A DNA stretch of 64,000 bases. Origin: JAGTRP01 sp035255045 (GTDB lineage Bacteria; Pseudomonadota; Gammaproteobacteria; Burkholderiales; Rhodocyclaceae). The notes under the pieces are model-generated. The model was not told the DNA's origin. It saw only the letters and a program-made list of their open reading frames with translations, and did no database searches. Shown here in pieces: positions 42,632 to 52,527 of this stretch. The stretch covers positions 62,001-126,000 of the forward strand of contig DATFAA010000007.1 in NCBI GenBank assembly GCA_035255045.1, given 5' to 3'. Position 1 is the stretch's first letter. Every line of letters starts with the position of its first letter. Both the position numbers and the translations under genes were made by a program.

Positions 42632-43111
42632 ATGAAGAAGCAAAAATCCGCTTCCGGAAAACTCTCCAAGCCCCGTATCCTGGTCATCCACGGCCCCAAT
42701 CTGAATCTGCTCGGCAGCCGCGAGCCGGAGCAGTATGGCCGCACGACCCTTGCCGATATCAATCTGAGCCTTTCCCGCCGGGCCGAATCCGCCGGCGCGG
42801 AGCTGGAGACTTTCCAGAGCAACCACGAAGGGGCCCTGATCGAGCGCATCCATGCCGCCCGGGAGCAGGGAGTCCAGGCGATCATCATCAATCCCGCCGG
42901 CTACACCCATACCAGCGTCGCGATGCGGGACGCCCTGGCGGCGGTTGTCATTCCCTTCGTCGAAGTGCATCTATCCAATGTCTATGCGCGGGAACCCTTC
43001 CGCCATCATTCCTATTTCTCAGCCTTGGCCATCGGAGTCATCTCGGGCCTGGGTAGCGAGGGCTACATGCTGGCCCTCGAATACCTGCTGAACAAGCTCA
43101 ACACCGATTAA
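42632..43111 (+). CDS. aroQ: Type II 3-dehydroquinate dehydratase
   Basis: AroQ converts 3-dehydroquinate to 3-dehydroshikimate in the shikimate pathway. The 159-residue protein shows ILVIHGPNLNLLGSREPEQYG (with the catalytic Tyr), FQSNHEGALIERIH, INPAGYTHTSVAMRDAL with the Asn and His of the active site, and EVHLSNVYAREPFRHHSYFS. It carries about a dozen extra basic residues at the N terminus before the fold. It is a separate gene from accB, 55 bases away; the aroQ-accB-accC order is common in beta- and gammaproteobacteria. Confidence 0.96.
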   Translation: MKKQKSASGKLSKPRILVIHGPNLNLLGSREPEQYGRTTLADINLSLSRRAESAGAELETFQSNHEGALIERIHAAREQGVQAIIINPAGYTHTSVAMRDALAAVVIPFVEVHLSNVYAREPFRHHSYFSALAIGVISGLGSEGYMLALEYLLNKLNTD

Positions 43112-43166
43112 GTCGTCAACGTTCCGCAATTCGCGTCGAACGTCCGCAAAAAACTAGGGAGTATCC

Positions 43167-43616
43167 ATGGATCTGCGTAAACTCAAGAAACTCATCGACC
43201 TCGTCCAGGAATCGGGCATTTCGGAGCTGGAAGTCACCGAAGGTGAGGAAAAGGTTCGGATCGCCAAGCATCTGGCCGCCCCGATGCAGGCCCAGCAGTA
43301 CATGATGCCGATGCCGACGGCCCCGGCCGCCGCCCCGGCCCCCAGCTCGGTGAACCTGGACGAAGAGGACGAGCTGCCGGAAGGCCACGTGGTCAAGTCC
43401 CCCATGGTCGGCACCTTCTACCGCTCCCCCTCCCCGGGCGCCAGCCCCTACGTGGAAGTGGGCCAGACCGTGAAGCAGGGCGACACCCTGTGCATCATCG
43501 AGGCCATGAAGCTCCTGAACGAAATCGAGGCGGACGCTTCCGGCGTGGTCAAGGCCATCCTGATCGAAAACGGCGAGCCGGTGGAATACGGCGAGCCGCT
43601 GTTCGTTATCGGCTGA
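43167..43616 (+). CDS. accB: Biotin carboxyl carrier protein of acetyl-CoA carboxylase
   Basis: AccB carries biotin between AccC and the carboxyltransferase in fatty-acid synthesis. The 149-residue protein has a helical N terminus (MDLRKLKKLIDLVQESGISELEV), a Pro/Ala linker (APAAAPAPSS) and the biotinyl domain with Lys115 in IIEAMKLLNEI, the target of BirA at 1.4-2.2 kb. GGGAG precedes the ATG. It is 7 bases ahead of accC. Confidence 0.97.
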   Translation: MDLRKLKKLIDLVQESGISELEVTEGEEKVRIAKHLAAPMQAQQYMMPMPTAPAAAPAPSSVNLDEEDELPEGHVVKSPMVGTFYRSPSPGASPYVEVGQTVKQGDTLCIIEAMKLLNEIEADASGVVKAILIENGEPVEYGEPLFVIG

Positions 43617-43623
43617 TAGCGTC

Positions 43624-44979
<1,356 letters not shown>

Positions 44980-44983
44980 TACC

Positions 44984-45886
44984 ATGGGATGGCAGAGCGT
45001 CAGCTTCCTGACTGACGCAGCGCACGCCGAGCCCCTGTGCGATGCGCTGCTGGAGGCCGGCGCCCTGTCGGCCTGCATCGAGGATGCCGACGCCGGCACC
45101 CCCGAGGAGAAACCCCAGTTCGGGGAACCGGGTTCCATCAACACCCCGGGCTGGGACCGTTCCAAGATCGTCGCCCTGCTCGAGGCCGACGCCGAGGCTG
45201 AAGCCATCGTTGCCGAGGCCGTGGCGGCCATCGGCCTGCCGGAGGTCTCCGACCTGGTGGTGGAGGACGTGGCCGAGCAGAACTGGGTGCAGCTCACCCA
45301 GTCCCAGTTCGACCCCATCCGCATTTCCGACCGCCTGTGGATCGTGCCTTCGTGGCACGAGGCCCCGGCGCCGGACGCCATCAACCTCATCCTCGATCCG
45401 GGCATGGCCTTCGGCACCGGCTCCCACCCCACCACCCGGCTTTGCCTGGAGTGGCTGGAGAAGAACGTCACCCCGGGCTGCTCCCTGCTCGACTACGGCT
45501 GCGGCTCCGGCATCCTGGCCATCGCCGCCGCCCGCCTGGGCGCGGGCCAGGTGGACGGGGTCGACATCGACCCACAGGCGGTGGAAGCCGCCCGGGCCAA
45601 TGCCGAGCGCAACGGCGTCAGCGCCCGCTTCGCCGATTCGGCCGAAGCCCTGGCCGGCGAGTATGATGCCGTCGTGGCAAACATCCTCTCCAACCCCCTC
45701 CGCGTTCTCGCTCCGGCCATCTGCGCCCACGTCCGCCCCGGCGGCCGCCTGGCCCTGTCCGGCATCCTGGCCGAGCAGGCGGAGGAAATCATCGGCGTTT
45801 ACGCGCCCTGGGTGCCTCTCGCCGTCGCCGACACCCGGGACGGCTGGGTGTGCCTGGCCGGACGGAAGGCCGGAGCAGGAGCCTGA
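44984..45886 (+). CDS. prmA: Ribosomal protein L11 methyltransferase
   Basis: PrmA trimethylates ribosomal protein L11. The 300-residue protein has the N-terminal substrate-recognition domain, the linker DPGMAFGTGSHPTTRLCLEWL, the SAM motif LLDYGCGSGILAIAAARLGA, and the catalytic VVANILSNPLRVLAP (NxL-x4 type). The ATG at 44984 matches the family start MGWQSVSF. Its stop overlaps the next start. Confidence 0.96.
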   Translation: MGWQSVSFLTDAAHAEPLCDALLEAGALSACIEDADAGTPEEKPQFGEPGSINTPGWDRSKIVALLEADAEAEAIVAEAVAAIGLPEVSDLVVEDVAEQNWVQLTQSQFDPIRISDRLWIVPSWHEAPAPDAINLILDPGMAFGTGSHPTTRLCLEWLEKNVTPGCSLLDYGCGSGILAIAAARLGAGQVDGVDIDPQAVEAARANAERNGVSARFADSAEALAGEYDAVVANILSNPLRVLAPAICAHVRPGGRLALSGILAEQAEEIIGVYAPWVPLAVADTRDGWVCLAGRKAGAGA

Positions 45887-46878
45887 TGCGGACGCGCTGC
45901 CCGCGCTGCCAGACCATCTTCCGCATTACGCCGGAACAGCTGCGCGCCCGGGGCGGCAAAGTCCGCTGCGGCCACTGCCAGGCCGTATTCAACGCCCTCG
46001 AGACCCTGCTCGAGGAACTGCCCCCCACGTCTGTCCCGGAGCCCGTCCTTGCGGCACCGGAACCGCCCCGGGCATTCGAACCTCCGCCAGCCCCGGAGCC
46101 CCCGGCGGAGCCTGAATCATCTCCTGAACCGGCTCCCGAGCCCGAACCGGTCATCCCAGCCGAGGCTGAACCCCTCCCCGAGGCGGAACTCCCTGTCGAT
46201 TCCGAACCGGTGGCCGCCGAGGAGCCGGAAGTCGAGGCAGCCCCCGCCCCGGCCGCCGAAGAGCCGCCCCGGGACGAAACCCCCGAGGAAACCACCCTGG
46301 CAGCCCGGGAGGCCGGTCTCATGGCTGCCCGGGAAATCACCGAGACCCCGGGCTACAACCGCTGGGCGGCAGGCACCCTGGCTTCCAGCCCGCTTGCGGG
46401 CCTGGAAGGCGAGCACCACCGGGCCCGGTGGCCCTTCGTGCTGGCTTCCGTCGTCCTGGCCCTCGGCCTGCTGCTCCAGATCGCCGTCTATTTCCGCACC
46501 GAACTGGTCCAGCGCCTGCCCGGACTGGAGAGCGCCTTCGCCGCCTTCGGCGTCGCCGTGCCACTGCCGCGCCAGGTGGATCTGGTCAGCATCGAGACTT
46601 CCGACCTCCAGGCCGACAATTCCCGGGGCCTCCTGGTGCTTCAGGCCACCCTCAAGAACCGGGCCGCCTATCCCCAGGCCTGGCCCGCCCTGGAACTCAC
46701 CCTCACCGACACCCAGGACGCCGTGGTCGCCCGCCGCGTTCTGGAAGCCCCCGACTACCTGCCCCCCAAGACCGATCCCCGGGTCTTCCCCGCCAACAGC
46801 GAGACCGGCCTACGGCTGTGGATCGAGGCCAAGGAAGTGGCGGCGGCGGGCTATCGCCTTTACGTCTTCTATCCCTAA
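45886..46878 (+). CDS. Zinc-ribbon/DUF3426 membrane protein
   Basis: The 330-residue protein starts with an MJ0042-type zinc finger: MRTRCPRCQTIFRITPEQL and KVRCGHCQAVFNAL, four Cys in two CxxC pairs. About 100 residues of Pro/Glu/Ala low-complexity linker follow, then one membrane helix (about 184-204) and a C-terminal DUF3426 domain on the periplasmic side (QADNSRGLLVLQATLKNRAAYPQAWPALELTLTD). The arrangement, just after prmA, is standard in betaproteobacteria; function unknown. The start overlaps the prmA stop (TGATG). Confidence 0.88.
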   Translation: MRTRCPRCQTIFRITPEQLRARGGKVRCGHCQAVFNALETLLEELPPTSVPEPVLAAPEPPRAFEPPPAPEPPAEPESSPEPAPEPEPVIPAEAEPLPEAELPVDSEPVAAEEPEVEAAPAPAAEEPPRDETPEETTLAAREAGLMAAREITETPGYNRWAAGTLASSPLAGLEGEHHRARWPFVLASVVLALGLLLQIAVYFRTELVQRLPGLESAFAAFGVAVPLPRQVDLVSIETSDLQADNSRGLLVLQATLKNRAAYPQAWPALELTLTDTQDAVVARRVLEAPDYLPPKTDPRVFPANSETGLRLWIEAKEVAAAGYRLYVFYP

Positions 46879-46893
46879 GAAAAGCAATCGGTC

Positions 46894-47829
46894 ATGACCA
46901 CCCTGATCTGCGGCTCCCTCGCCTTCGACAACATCATGGTCTTCCCGGACCGCTTCAAGAACCACATCCTGCCCGAACAGATCCACATCCTGAACGTGGC
47001 CTTCCTGGTGCCGGAGATGCGCCGGGAATTCGGCGGCTGTGCCGGCAACATCGCCTACAACCTGAAGCTTCTGGGCGGCGAGCCCCTGATCATGGCCACC
47101 GTCGGCGACGACGCCCCCGCCTACTTCGAACGCCTCGACCGCCTGGGCATTTCCCGCCAGTACGTGCGCCACGTGCCCGGCAGCTTCACCGCCCAGGCCT
47201 TCATCACCACCGACCTGGACGACAACCAGATCACCGCCTTCCACCCCGGCGCCATGAGCTTCTCCCACCTCAACAAGGTGGCCCATGCCCCGGAGGCCAA
47301 GCTCGGCATCGTCGCCCCCGACGGCCGCGAAGGCATGCTCCAGCATTCCCGGGACTTCGCCGAACGGGGCGTCCCCTTCATTTTCGATCCGGGCCAGGGC
47401 ATGCCCATGTTCAGCGGCGACGAGCTGCTGGATTTCATGAACCTGGCTGACTACGCCTGCTTCAACGACTACGAGGCCAAGCTCCTGTGCGACCGCACCG
47501 GCCGCAGCATCGAGCAGTTGGCCGGCCTGGTGAAGGCCCTCATCGTCACCCGGGGCGGCGAAGGATCGGAAATCCACGCCGATGGTCAACGCCATGACAT
47601 CCCCTGCGTTGAAGCGGAGGCGGTGGTGGATCCCACCGGCTGCGGCGACGCCTACCGGGCCGGCCTGCTCTACGGCATCGCCAACGGCTTCGACTGGCCC
47701 ACCACCGGACGGCTGGCCGCGGTCATGGGAGCCATCAAGATCGCCTGCCGCGGCGGCCAGAACCACGAGCCGAGCCGCGAAGAAATTGCTGAACGTTACC
47801 GCCGCGCCTTCGGGGCGGCCCCCTGGTAA
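46894..47829 (+). CDS. PfkB-family carbohydrate kinase (adenosine kinase-like)
   Basis: The 311-residue ribokinase-fold enzyme has the first PfkB motif FGGCAGNIAYNLKLLGG and the second, DPTGCGDAYRAGLLYG, containing the anion hole and catalytic Asp. The N-terminal CGSLAFDNIMVFPDRFK and ADYACFNDYEAKLLCD are closest to the adenosine-kinase-like group of proteobacteria. The substrate is uncertain: adenosine, ribose or another nucleoside are all possible. It lies 15 bases after the DUF3426 gene and 10 bases before the lipoprotein gene. Confidence 0.85.
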   Translation: MTTLICGSLAFDNIMVFPDRFKNHILPEQIHILNVAFLVPEMRREFGGCAGNIAYNLKLLGGEPLIMATVGDDAPAYFERLDRLGISRQYVRHVPGSFTAQAFITTDLDDNQITAFHPGAMSFSHLNKVAHAPEAKLGIVAPDGREGMLQHSRDFAERGVPFIFDPGQGMPMFSGDELLDFMNLADYACFNDYEAKLLCDRTGRSIEQLAGLVKALIVTRGGEGSEIHADGQRHDIPCVEAEAVVDPTGCGDAYRAGLLYGIANGFDWPTTGRLAAVMGAIKIACRGGQNHEPSREEIAERYRRAFGAAPW

Positions 47830-47839
47830 GGAGAGAATC

Positions 47840-48298
47840 ATGTTTGCCCTGCGCGCCTTCACCATCGCCCTGTTCGCCACCGCCGTCCTGGCCGGCTGCG
47901 CCAGCAGCCGGTCGGGGAACGTCTATACCCGCGACCAGGCCCGCCATGAGATGACTGTCCGCACCGGGGTCGTCGAGTCGGTGCGTGAGGTCTCCCTGGA
48001 AGGCACCAAGTCCGGGGTCGGCAGCATGGGCGGCGCCGCCGTCGGCGGCGTCGCCGGCAGCAGTGTCGGCGGCGGCAAGGGCCAGATCGTCGGCGCCATC
48101 CTCGGCGCCGTGGCCGGCGGCGTCGCCGGCCACGCCCTGGAAGAGGGCGCCACCCGCAAGCAGGCCATGGAGATCACGGTGCGCCTCGATAGCGGCCAGA
48201 GCATCGCCGTGGTCCAGGAGGGCGACCCCGCCGAATTCCGCAGCGGCGACCGCGTCCGGGTGCTCTCCGGCCGGGGCGAGACGCGGGTCTCCCGCTGA
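47840..48298 (+). CDS. Glycine-zipper outer-membrane lipoprotein (SlyB/Pcp family)
   Basis: A lipoprotein signal (ATAVLAGCASS, lipobox LAGC) is followed by a glycine-zipper segment, SGVGSMGGAAVGGVAGSSVGG and IVGAILGAVAGGVAGHAL, and a C-terminal beta domain ending DRVRVLSGRGETRVSR. Length 152 residues. SlyB-type proteins form rings around beta-barrels in the outer membrane in related species. AAGGAG lies six bases before the ATG. Confidence 0.9.
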   Translation: MFALRAFTIALFATAVLAGCASSRSGNVYTRDQARHEMTVRTGVVESVREVSLEGTKSGVGSMGGAAVGGVAGSSVGGGKGQIVGAILGAVAGGVAGHALEEGATRKQAMEITVRLDSGQSIAVVQEGDPAEFRSGDRVRVLSGRGETRVSR

Positions 48299-48348
48299 AA
48301 TCTTTCCGTCAACTGACCGCAACACGGCTGTAACGGCACGCCCGTAAA

Positions 48349-48379
48349 TTCGTTCCCGTAAATACAACACGGGAACGAA
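48349..48379. promoter_or_regulatory. Perfect 11-bp inverted repeat abutting the olsB start codon
   Basis: TTCGTTCCCGT (48349-48359) and ACGGGAACGAA (48369-48379) are exact complements separated by nine bases, ending three bases before the olsB ATG. There is no T-run, so it is not a terminator. The right arm contains the only purine-rich candidate ribosome binding site (GGGAA). CCCGTAAAT also occurs as a direct repeat at 48341 and 48355. It could be a DNA operator or an mRNA hairpin controlling translation. Confidence 0.65.
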
Positions 48380-48382
48380 ATC

Positions 48383-49144
48383 ATGAAACAGCTCTATCGT
48401 CAGCTGGAAACCCGCGCCCGGACGGCGCGCCCCAATCTTTCCGTCGGCCTCGCCCGCAATGCCCAGGAAATCCTCGAGGCCCAGCGCCTCCGCCATCGCG
48501 TCTTTGCCGGCGAGCTGGGCGCCAGACTGCCCAGCCGGACCCCCGGCGTCGACCACGACATCTACGATCCCTGGTGCGACCACCTGGTGGTCCGCAATCA
48601 GGACAGCGGCGAGGTGGTCGGCACCTACCGCATCCTCTCCCCAGCCAATGCCCGCCGCATCGGCTATTACTCGGAAAACGAATTCGACCTCACCCGCCTC
48701 CAGCACCTGCGACCGCGTCTGGTGGAAATCGGCCGCTCCTGCGTCCATCCCGATTTCCGCACCGGCGCCACCATCGCCCTGCTGTGGTCCGGCCTGGCCA
48801 AGTACATGCAGGACAACGGCTACGACTACCTGATGGGCTGCGCCTCCGTCAGCATGGCCGACGGCGGGCACACGGCGGCCAGCCTGTATAATCGCCTGGG
48901 CGACCACATGGGGCCGCTGGAATACCGGGTCTTCCCCCGCTGCCCCCTGCCCCTGGCGGCCTTGCAGAGCGACGTGCCGGCGGAAATGCCGCCCCTCATC
49001 AAGGGTTACCTGCGGGCCGGCGCCTGGGTCTGTGGCGAGCCGGCCTGGGACCCCGATTTCAACACCGCCGACCTGCCGGTGCTCCTATCCATGGCCCGTG
49101 TCGAGGGACGTTACGCCAAACACTTCCTGGGACAACAAGACTGA
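48383..49144 (+). CDS. olsB: Ornithine N-acyltransferase OlsB (GNAT family)
   Basis: OlsB adds a 3-hydroxyacyl group from acyl carrier protein to ornithine, the first step of ornithine-lipid synthesis. The 253-residue protein shows EAQRLRHRVFAGELGA, DIYDPWCDHLVVRNQDSGEVVGTYRIL, and LVEIGRSCVHPDFRTGATIALLWSGLAKYM, then LMGCASVSM, all hallmark stretches of this autoinducer-synthase-like GNAT group. The partner acyltransferase follows immediately. Confidence 0.9.
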   Translation: MKQLYRQLETRARTARPNLSVGLARNAQEILEAQRLRHRVFAGELGARLPSRTPGVDHDIYDPWCDHLVVRNQDSGEVVGTYRILSPANARRIGYYSENEFDLTRLQHLRPRLVEIGRSCVHPDFRTGATIALLWSGLAKYMQDNGYDYLMGCASVSMADGGHTAASLYNRLGDHMGPLEYRVFPRCPLPLAALQSDVPAEMPPLIKGYLRAGAWVCGEPAWDPDFNTADLPVLLSMARVEGRYAKHFLGQQD

Positions 49145-49218
49145 ATACCACCCACCGAGTCCAGCGCTGGTTCCGTGTTCTGCGCCTGGCGGCCCTGCTC
49201 CTCCAGGGGATCGCCACG

Positions 49219-49992
49219 GTGCTCCTGGTCTATCCGCTTAGCACCGGGCGCCGCCGGCTGCGCCTCAAGCAGCGCTGGTCCAGGCACCTGCTGGATATCG
49301 TGGGCGTCGAGCTAGAAGCCGATCTCACCCATCTGGTCCCGGGCAGCCTGGTGGTCGCCAACCATATTTCCTGGCTCGACATCTTCGTCATCAACGCCGC
49401 CCGCCCCTGCGCCTTCGTCTCCAAGGAGGAGGTCAGGCGCTGGCCGCTCATGGGCTGGCTGGCCGCCGTGAACGACACGGTTTTCCTCAAGCGCGGCAGC
49501 CGCGGACACGCCAGGCAGATCAACCAGGAAATCGCCGACCTCCTGGCGGCCGGCGAGCATGTGGCGGTCTTCCCGGAAGGCACGACGACGGACGGCACCC
49601 ACGTCCTCCATTTCCACGCTGCCCTGCTGCAGCCGGCCCTGGCCGCGGGCCGGCCGGTGGTGCCCGCCGCCATCTCCTACTGGGAGCCGGACGGCAACCG
49701 CAGCCTGGCGCCCCGCTACGATGGCCACATATCCCTGGGTGAATGCCTGGGAGCGATCCTCTCCCGCCGGCGCCTGACCGCCCGCCTGGCGACCGCGCCG
49801 GCCCTCGGGCTGCGGGGTGAAGACCGCCGCGCGGTGGCCGCCGCCGCCCGCGCCGCCATCATCACTGCAGCACGGCTTCCCCTGCCGAGCAGTCCACCTG
49901 GAATACCTGCCGGTCCTCAAGCCGCACCGCCGACAGATGGCCGCCCCACAGGCAGCCCGAATCCAGGGCCAGGAGATTTGGCAGAAGCTTGA
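49219..49992 (+). CDS. olsA: PlsC-type lyso-ornithine-lipid O-acyltransferase
   Basis: The enzyme has the acyltransferase signature NHISWLDIF (H-x4-D) and VFPEGTTTDG, and lies directly behind olsB, so it probably acylates lyso-ornithine lipid. The annotated GTG (49219) has AGGGGA upstream, but the frame stays open before it: RWFRVLRLAALLLQGIATVL would give the usual N-terminal membrane helix. The only upstream initiation candidate is CTG at 49141, overlapping the olsB stop (CTGA). The 3' end runs 131 bases into apaH on the other strand, giving a Pro/Gly-rich tail (PSSPPGIPAGPQAAPPTDG) without family character; the natural stop may have been lost. Confidence 0.82.
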   Translation: MLLVYPLSTGRRRLRLKQRWSRHLLDIVGVELEADLTHLVPGSLVVANHISWLDIFVINAARPCAFVSKEEVRRWPLMGWLAAVNDTVFLKRGSRGHARQINQEIADLLAAGEHVAVFPEGTTTDGTHVLHFHAALLQPALAAGRPVVPAAISYWEPDGNRSLAPRYDGHISLGECLGAILSRRRLTARLATAPALGLRGEDRRAVAAAARAAIITAARLPLPSSPPGIPAGPQAAPPTDGRPTGSPNPGPGDLAEA

Positions 49993-50686
49993 GGCCCAGG
50001 GCCGACCAGTGGCCGGTCACCAGGACGGTGTCGGCGCTCCGGCGGTCGGGGGCCTCGAACCAGGGTATATGACCGGGGGGCGCATCGACCAGCTCGCCCT
50101 TGGTGTGGAATTCCATGACTCCTCCCGGGGTGCAGAAGCGCATGCGGGTCATGGCGTTGACGATGACTCGCAGCCGCGGCCAGCCGATCAGGTCGTCGGA
50201 CCAGGAGGCCGGTTCGCTGCCCCAGAGATTGAAGACGAATTCCCGGTAGCGGGGGCCGGCAAGGGCCACTTCCACTTCCCGCGCCAGCTCCCGGGCCCGG
50301 CTGGCCGTCCACTGGGGCAGGAGGCCGGCGTGCACCAGGCAGTGACCCTTCTCCAGATGGCAGAGGGGCTGGTGCCGCAGCCAGTCGAGGAGCTCGTCCC
50401 GGTCGGGAGCCGCCAGGACGGCGTCGAGGGTGTCGTCCTTGCCCCGGGACTTGATGGCGCCTTCCGCCACCATGAGGAGGTAGAGGTCATGGTTGCCGAG
50501 AACCGTCACCGCCGCCGGCCCCAGGTCCTTCACGAAGCGCAGGGTTTCCAGGGAGCCGGGGCCCCGGTTCACCAGGTCCCCCACCAGCCACAGGCGATCC
50601 CGGGCCGGGTCGAAGGCACATACTTCCAGCAGGTGCCGGAAGGAATCGAAACAGCCCTGGATGTCGCCGATGGCGTAGGTCGCCAT
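49862..50686 (-). CDS. apaH: Symmetrical bis(5'-nucleosyl)-tetraphosphatase
   Basis: ApaH hydrolyses Ap4A to two ADP and can remove Np4 caps from RNA. The 274-residue metallophosphatase has GDIQGCFDSF, GDLVNRGPGSL, GNHDLYLL, HAGLLPQW and TGHWSALG. The ATG overlaps the glmS stop (TAATG), so it is the last gene of the epimerase-glmS-apaH run. Its 3' end overlaps the convergent PlsC-type gene by 131 bases. Confidence 0.95.
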   Translation of the reverse strand: MATYAIGDIQGCFDSFRHLLEVCAFDPARDRLWLVGDLVNRGPGSLETLRFVKDLGPAAVTVLGNHDLYLLMVAEGAIKSRGKDDTLDAVLAAPDRDELLDWLRHQPLCHLEKGHCLVHAGLLPQWTASRARELAREVEVALAGPRYREFVFNLWGSEPASWSDDLIGWPRLRVIVNAMTRMRFCTPGGVMEFHTKGELVDAPPGHIPWFEAPDRRSADTVLVTGHWSALGLKLLPNLLALDSGCLWGGHLSAVRLEDRQVFQVDCSAGEAVLQ

Positions 50687-52509
50687 TACTCCACCGTCAC
50701 GCTCTTGGCCAAGTTACGCGGTTTGTCCACGTCGGTGCCCTTCACCAGGGCGGCGTGGTATGACAGGAGCTGCAGCGGGATGACGTGCAGGATGGGGGAG
50801 AGCTGGCCGTAGTGCTCCGGCAGGCGCAGGACATGGATTCCTTCGCCGTCGGTCATGTGGCTGTCCTCGTCGGCGAAGACATAGAGCTCGCCGCCCCGGG
50901 CCCGCACCTCCTGGAGGTTGGACTTGAGCTTCTCCAGGAGGTCGTCGGCCGGCGCCACGGCGATGACGGGCATGTCCTTGTCCACCAGGGCCAGGGGGCC
51001 GTGTTTGAGTTCGCCGGCGGGATAGGCCTCGGCATGGATGTAGGAGATTTCCTTGAGCTTCAGCGCCCCTTCCAGGGCGATGGGGTAATGGCGGCCGCGC
51101 CCCAGGAAGAGGGCATGGTCCTTCTGGGAGAAGCCTTCGGCCCAGGCCTTGATCTCCGGTTCCAGGGCTAGCACCTTGCCCACCGACACCGGCAGGTGGC
51201 GCATGGCGGAGAGGTGGGCGGTCTCGGCCTCGGGGGTGAGGCGGCCCTTGAGCTTGGCCAGCACCAGGGTCAGCAGGAACAGGGCCGCCAGCTGGGTGGT
51301 GAAGGCCTTGGTGGAGGCGACACCGATTTCCGGGCCGGCCCGGGTGATGAAGCGCAGGGCCGATTCCCGCACGATGGCCGATTCCGGCACGTTGCAGATG
51401 GCCAGGGTCTTGTTCTGCCCGAGGGACTTGGCGTGGCGCAGGGCGGCCAGGGTGTCCGCCGTCTCGCCGGACTGGGAGATGGCGACCACCAGTTGGTCGG
51501 GGTTGGGCACCGAATCCCGGTAGCGGTATTCGCTGGCGATCTCGACGGTGGTCGGGATGCCGGCGATGCTTTCCAGCCAGTAGCGGGCAGTCATGCCGGC
51601 GTGGCCGCTGGTGCCGCAGGCCAGGATCAGCACCGACTTCACCCCCTCCAGGAGGCAGGCGGCCTCGCCGCCGAAGAGGCCGGGCTGGATGCTCTTGGCT
51701 GAACCCACCAGCTCCAGGGTGTTGGCGATGGCATCGGGCTGCTCGAAGATTTCCTTCTGCATGTAATGCCGGTAGGTGCCCAGCTCGACGGCGTCGGCGG
51801 AGAGCTGGGAGACGGTGACCGGGCGCTCCACCGCCGAACCGTCCTGGCGCAGGACGCGGTAGCCGGCGGCGGTCAGTTCGGCGATGTCGCCGTTTTCCAG
51901 GTACACCATGCGGCGGGTCACCTGGAGCAGGGCCGAGGCGTCGGAGGCGGCATAGTGGCCGTCCTCGCCGACGCCCAGGAGCAGGGGCGAGCCTTCCCGG
52001 GCGACGATGACCCGCTCCGGCTCGCTTTCCCGCACCACGGCGATGGCGTAGGCGCCCTGGAGGCGCTGGCTGGCGAGGCGCACCGCTTCGAGGAGGTCCG
52101 GCACGGTCTTCAGGGTGTGCTGGACGAGGTGGGCGATGGTCTCGGTATCGGTGTCCGAGGTGAAGGCGTAGCCGAGGCCGCTCAGTTCGGCCTTCAGGGC
52201 CTCGAAATTCTCGATGATGCCGTTATGGACCACCGCCAGTCCCCCCGAGATGTGGGGATGGGCGTTGCGTTCGCAGGGCACCCCGTGGGTGGCCCAGCGG
52301 GTATGGGCGATGCCGGTGCCGGCCTCAAGCCCCTCCGCCTGGAGGGCGAGTTCCGCCACCCGGCCCACCGAGCGCAGGCGCTCCAGGCCTTTGTCGCGGA
52401 TGACCGCCAGGCCGGCGGAATCGTAGCCCCGGTATTCCAGTTTGCGCAGGCCCTCGATGAGGACGGGAACGATGTTCTGCCGGGCGACGCCGGCGACGAT
52501 GCCACACAT
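50686..52509 (-). CDS. glmS: Glutamine--fructose-6-phosphate aminotransferase
   Basis: GlmS makes glucosamine-6-phosphate for peptidoglycan and LPS. The 607-residue enzyme begins MCGIVAGVA with the nucleophilic Cys2, followed by the glutaminase stretches GYDSAGLAV, HTRWATHG and HNGIIENF. Two SIS sugar-isomerase domains follow (LACGTSGHAGM, SQSGETADTL, GRGRHYPIALEGALKLKEI) and the ending PRNLAKSVTVE. No glmS ribozyme was seen upstream, as expected outside Firmicutes. Confidence 0.97.
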   Translation of the reverse strand: MCGIVAGVARQNIVPVLIEGLRKLEYRGYDSAGLAVIRDKGLERLRSVGRVAELALQAEGLEAGTGIAHTRWATHGVPCERNAHPHISGGLAVVHNGIIENFEALKAELSGLGYAFTSDTDTETIAHLVQHTLKTVPDLLEAVRLASQRLQGAYAIAVVRESEPERVIVAREGSPLLLGVGEDGHYAASDASALLQVTRRMVYLENGDIAELTAAGYRVLRQDGSAVERPVTVSQLSADAVELGTYRHYMQKEIFEQPDAIANTLELVGSAKSIQPGLFGGEAACLLEGVKSVLILACGTSGHAGMTARYWLESIAGIPTTVEIASEYRYRDSVPNPDQLVVAISQSGETADTLAALRHAKSLGQNKTLAICNVPESAIVRESALRFITRAGPEIGVASTKAFTTQLAALFLLTLVLAKLKGRLTPEAETAHLSAMRHLPVSVGKVLALEPEIKAWAEGFSQKDHALFLGRGRHYPIALEGALKLKEISYIHAEAYPAGELKHGPLALVDKDMPVIAVAPADDLLEKLKSNLQEVRARGGELYVFADEDSHMTDGEGIHVLRLPEHYGQLSPILHVIPLQLLSYHAALVKGTDVDKPRNLAKSVTVE

Positions 52510-52527
52510 ATCCGAACCTTTCTTCTT

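Noticed and set aside
48328..48345. Pho box upstream of olsB
   Set aside because: CTGTAAC matches half a Pho box, but the second repeat at the required 11-base step (CGCCCGT) does not fit.
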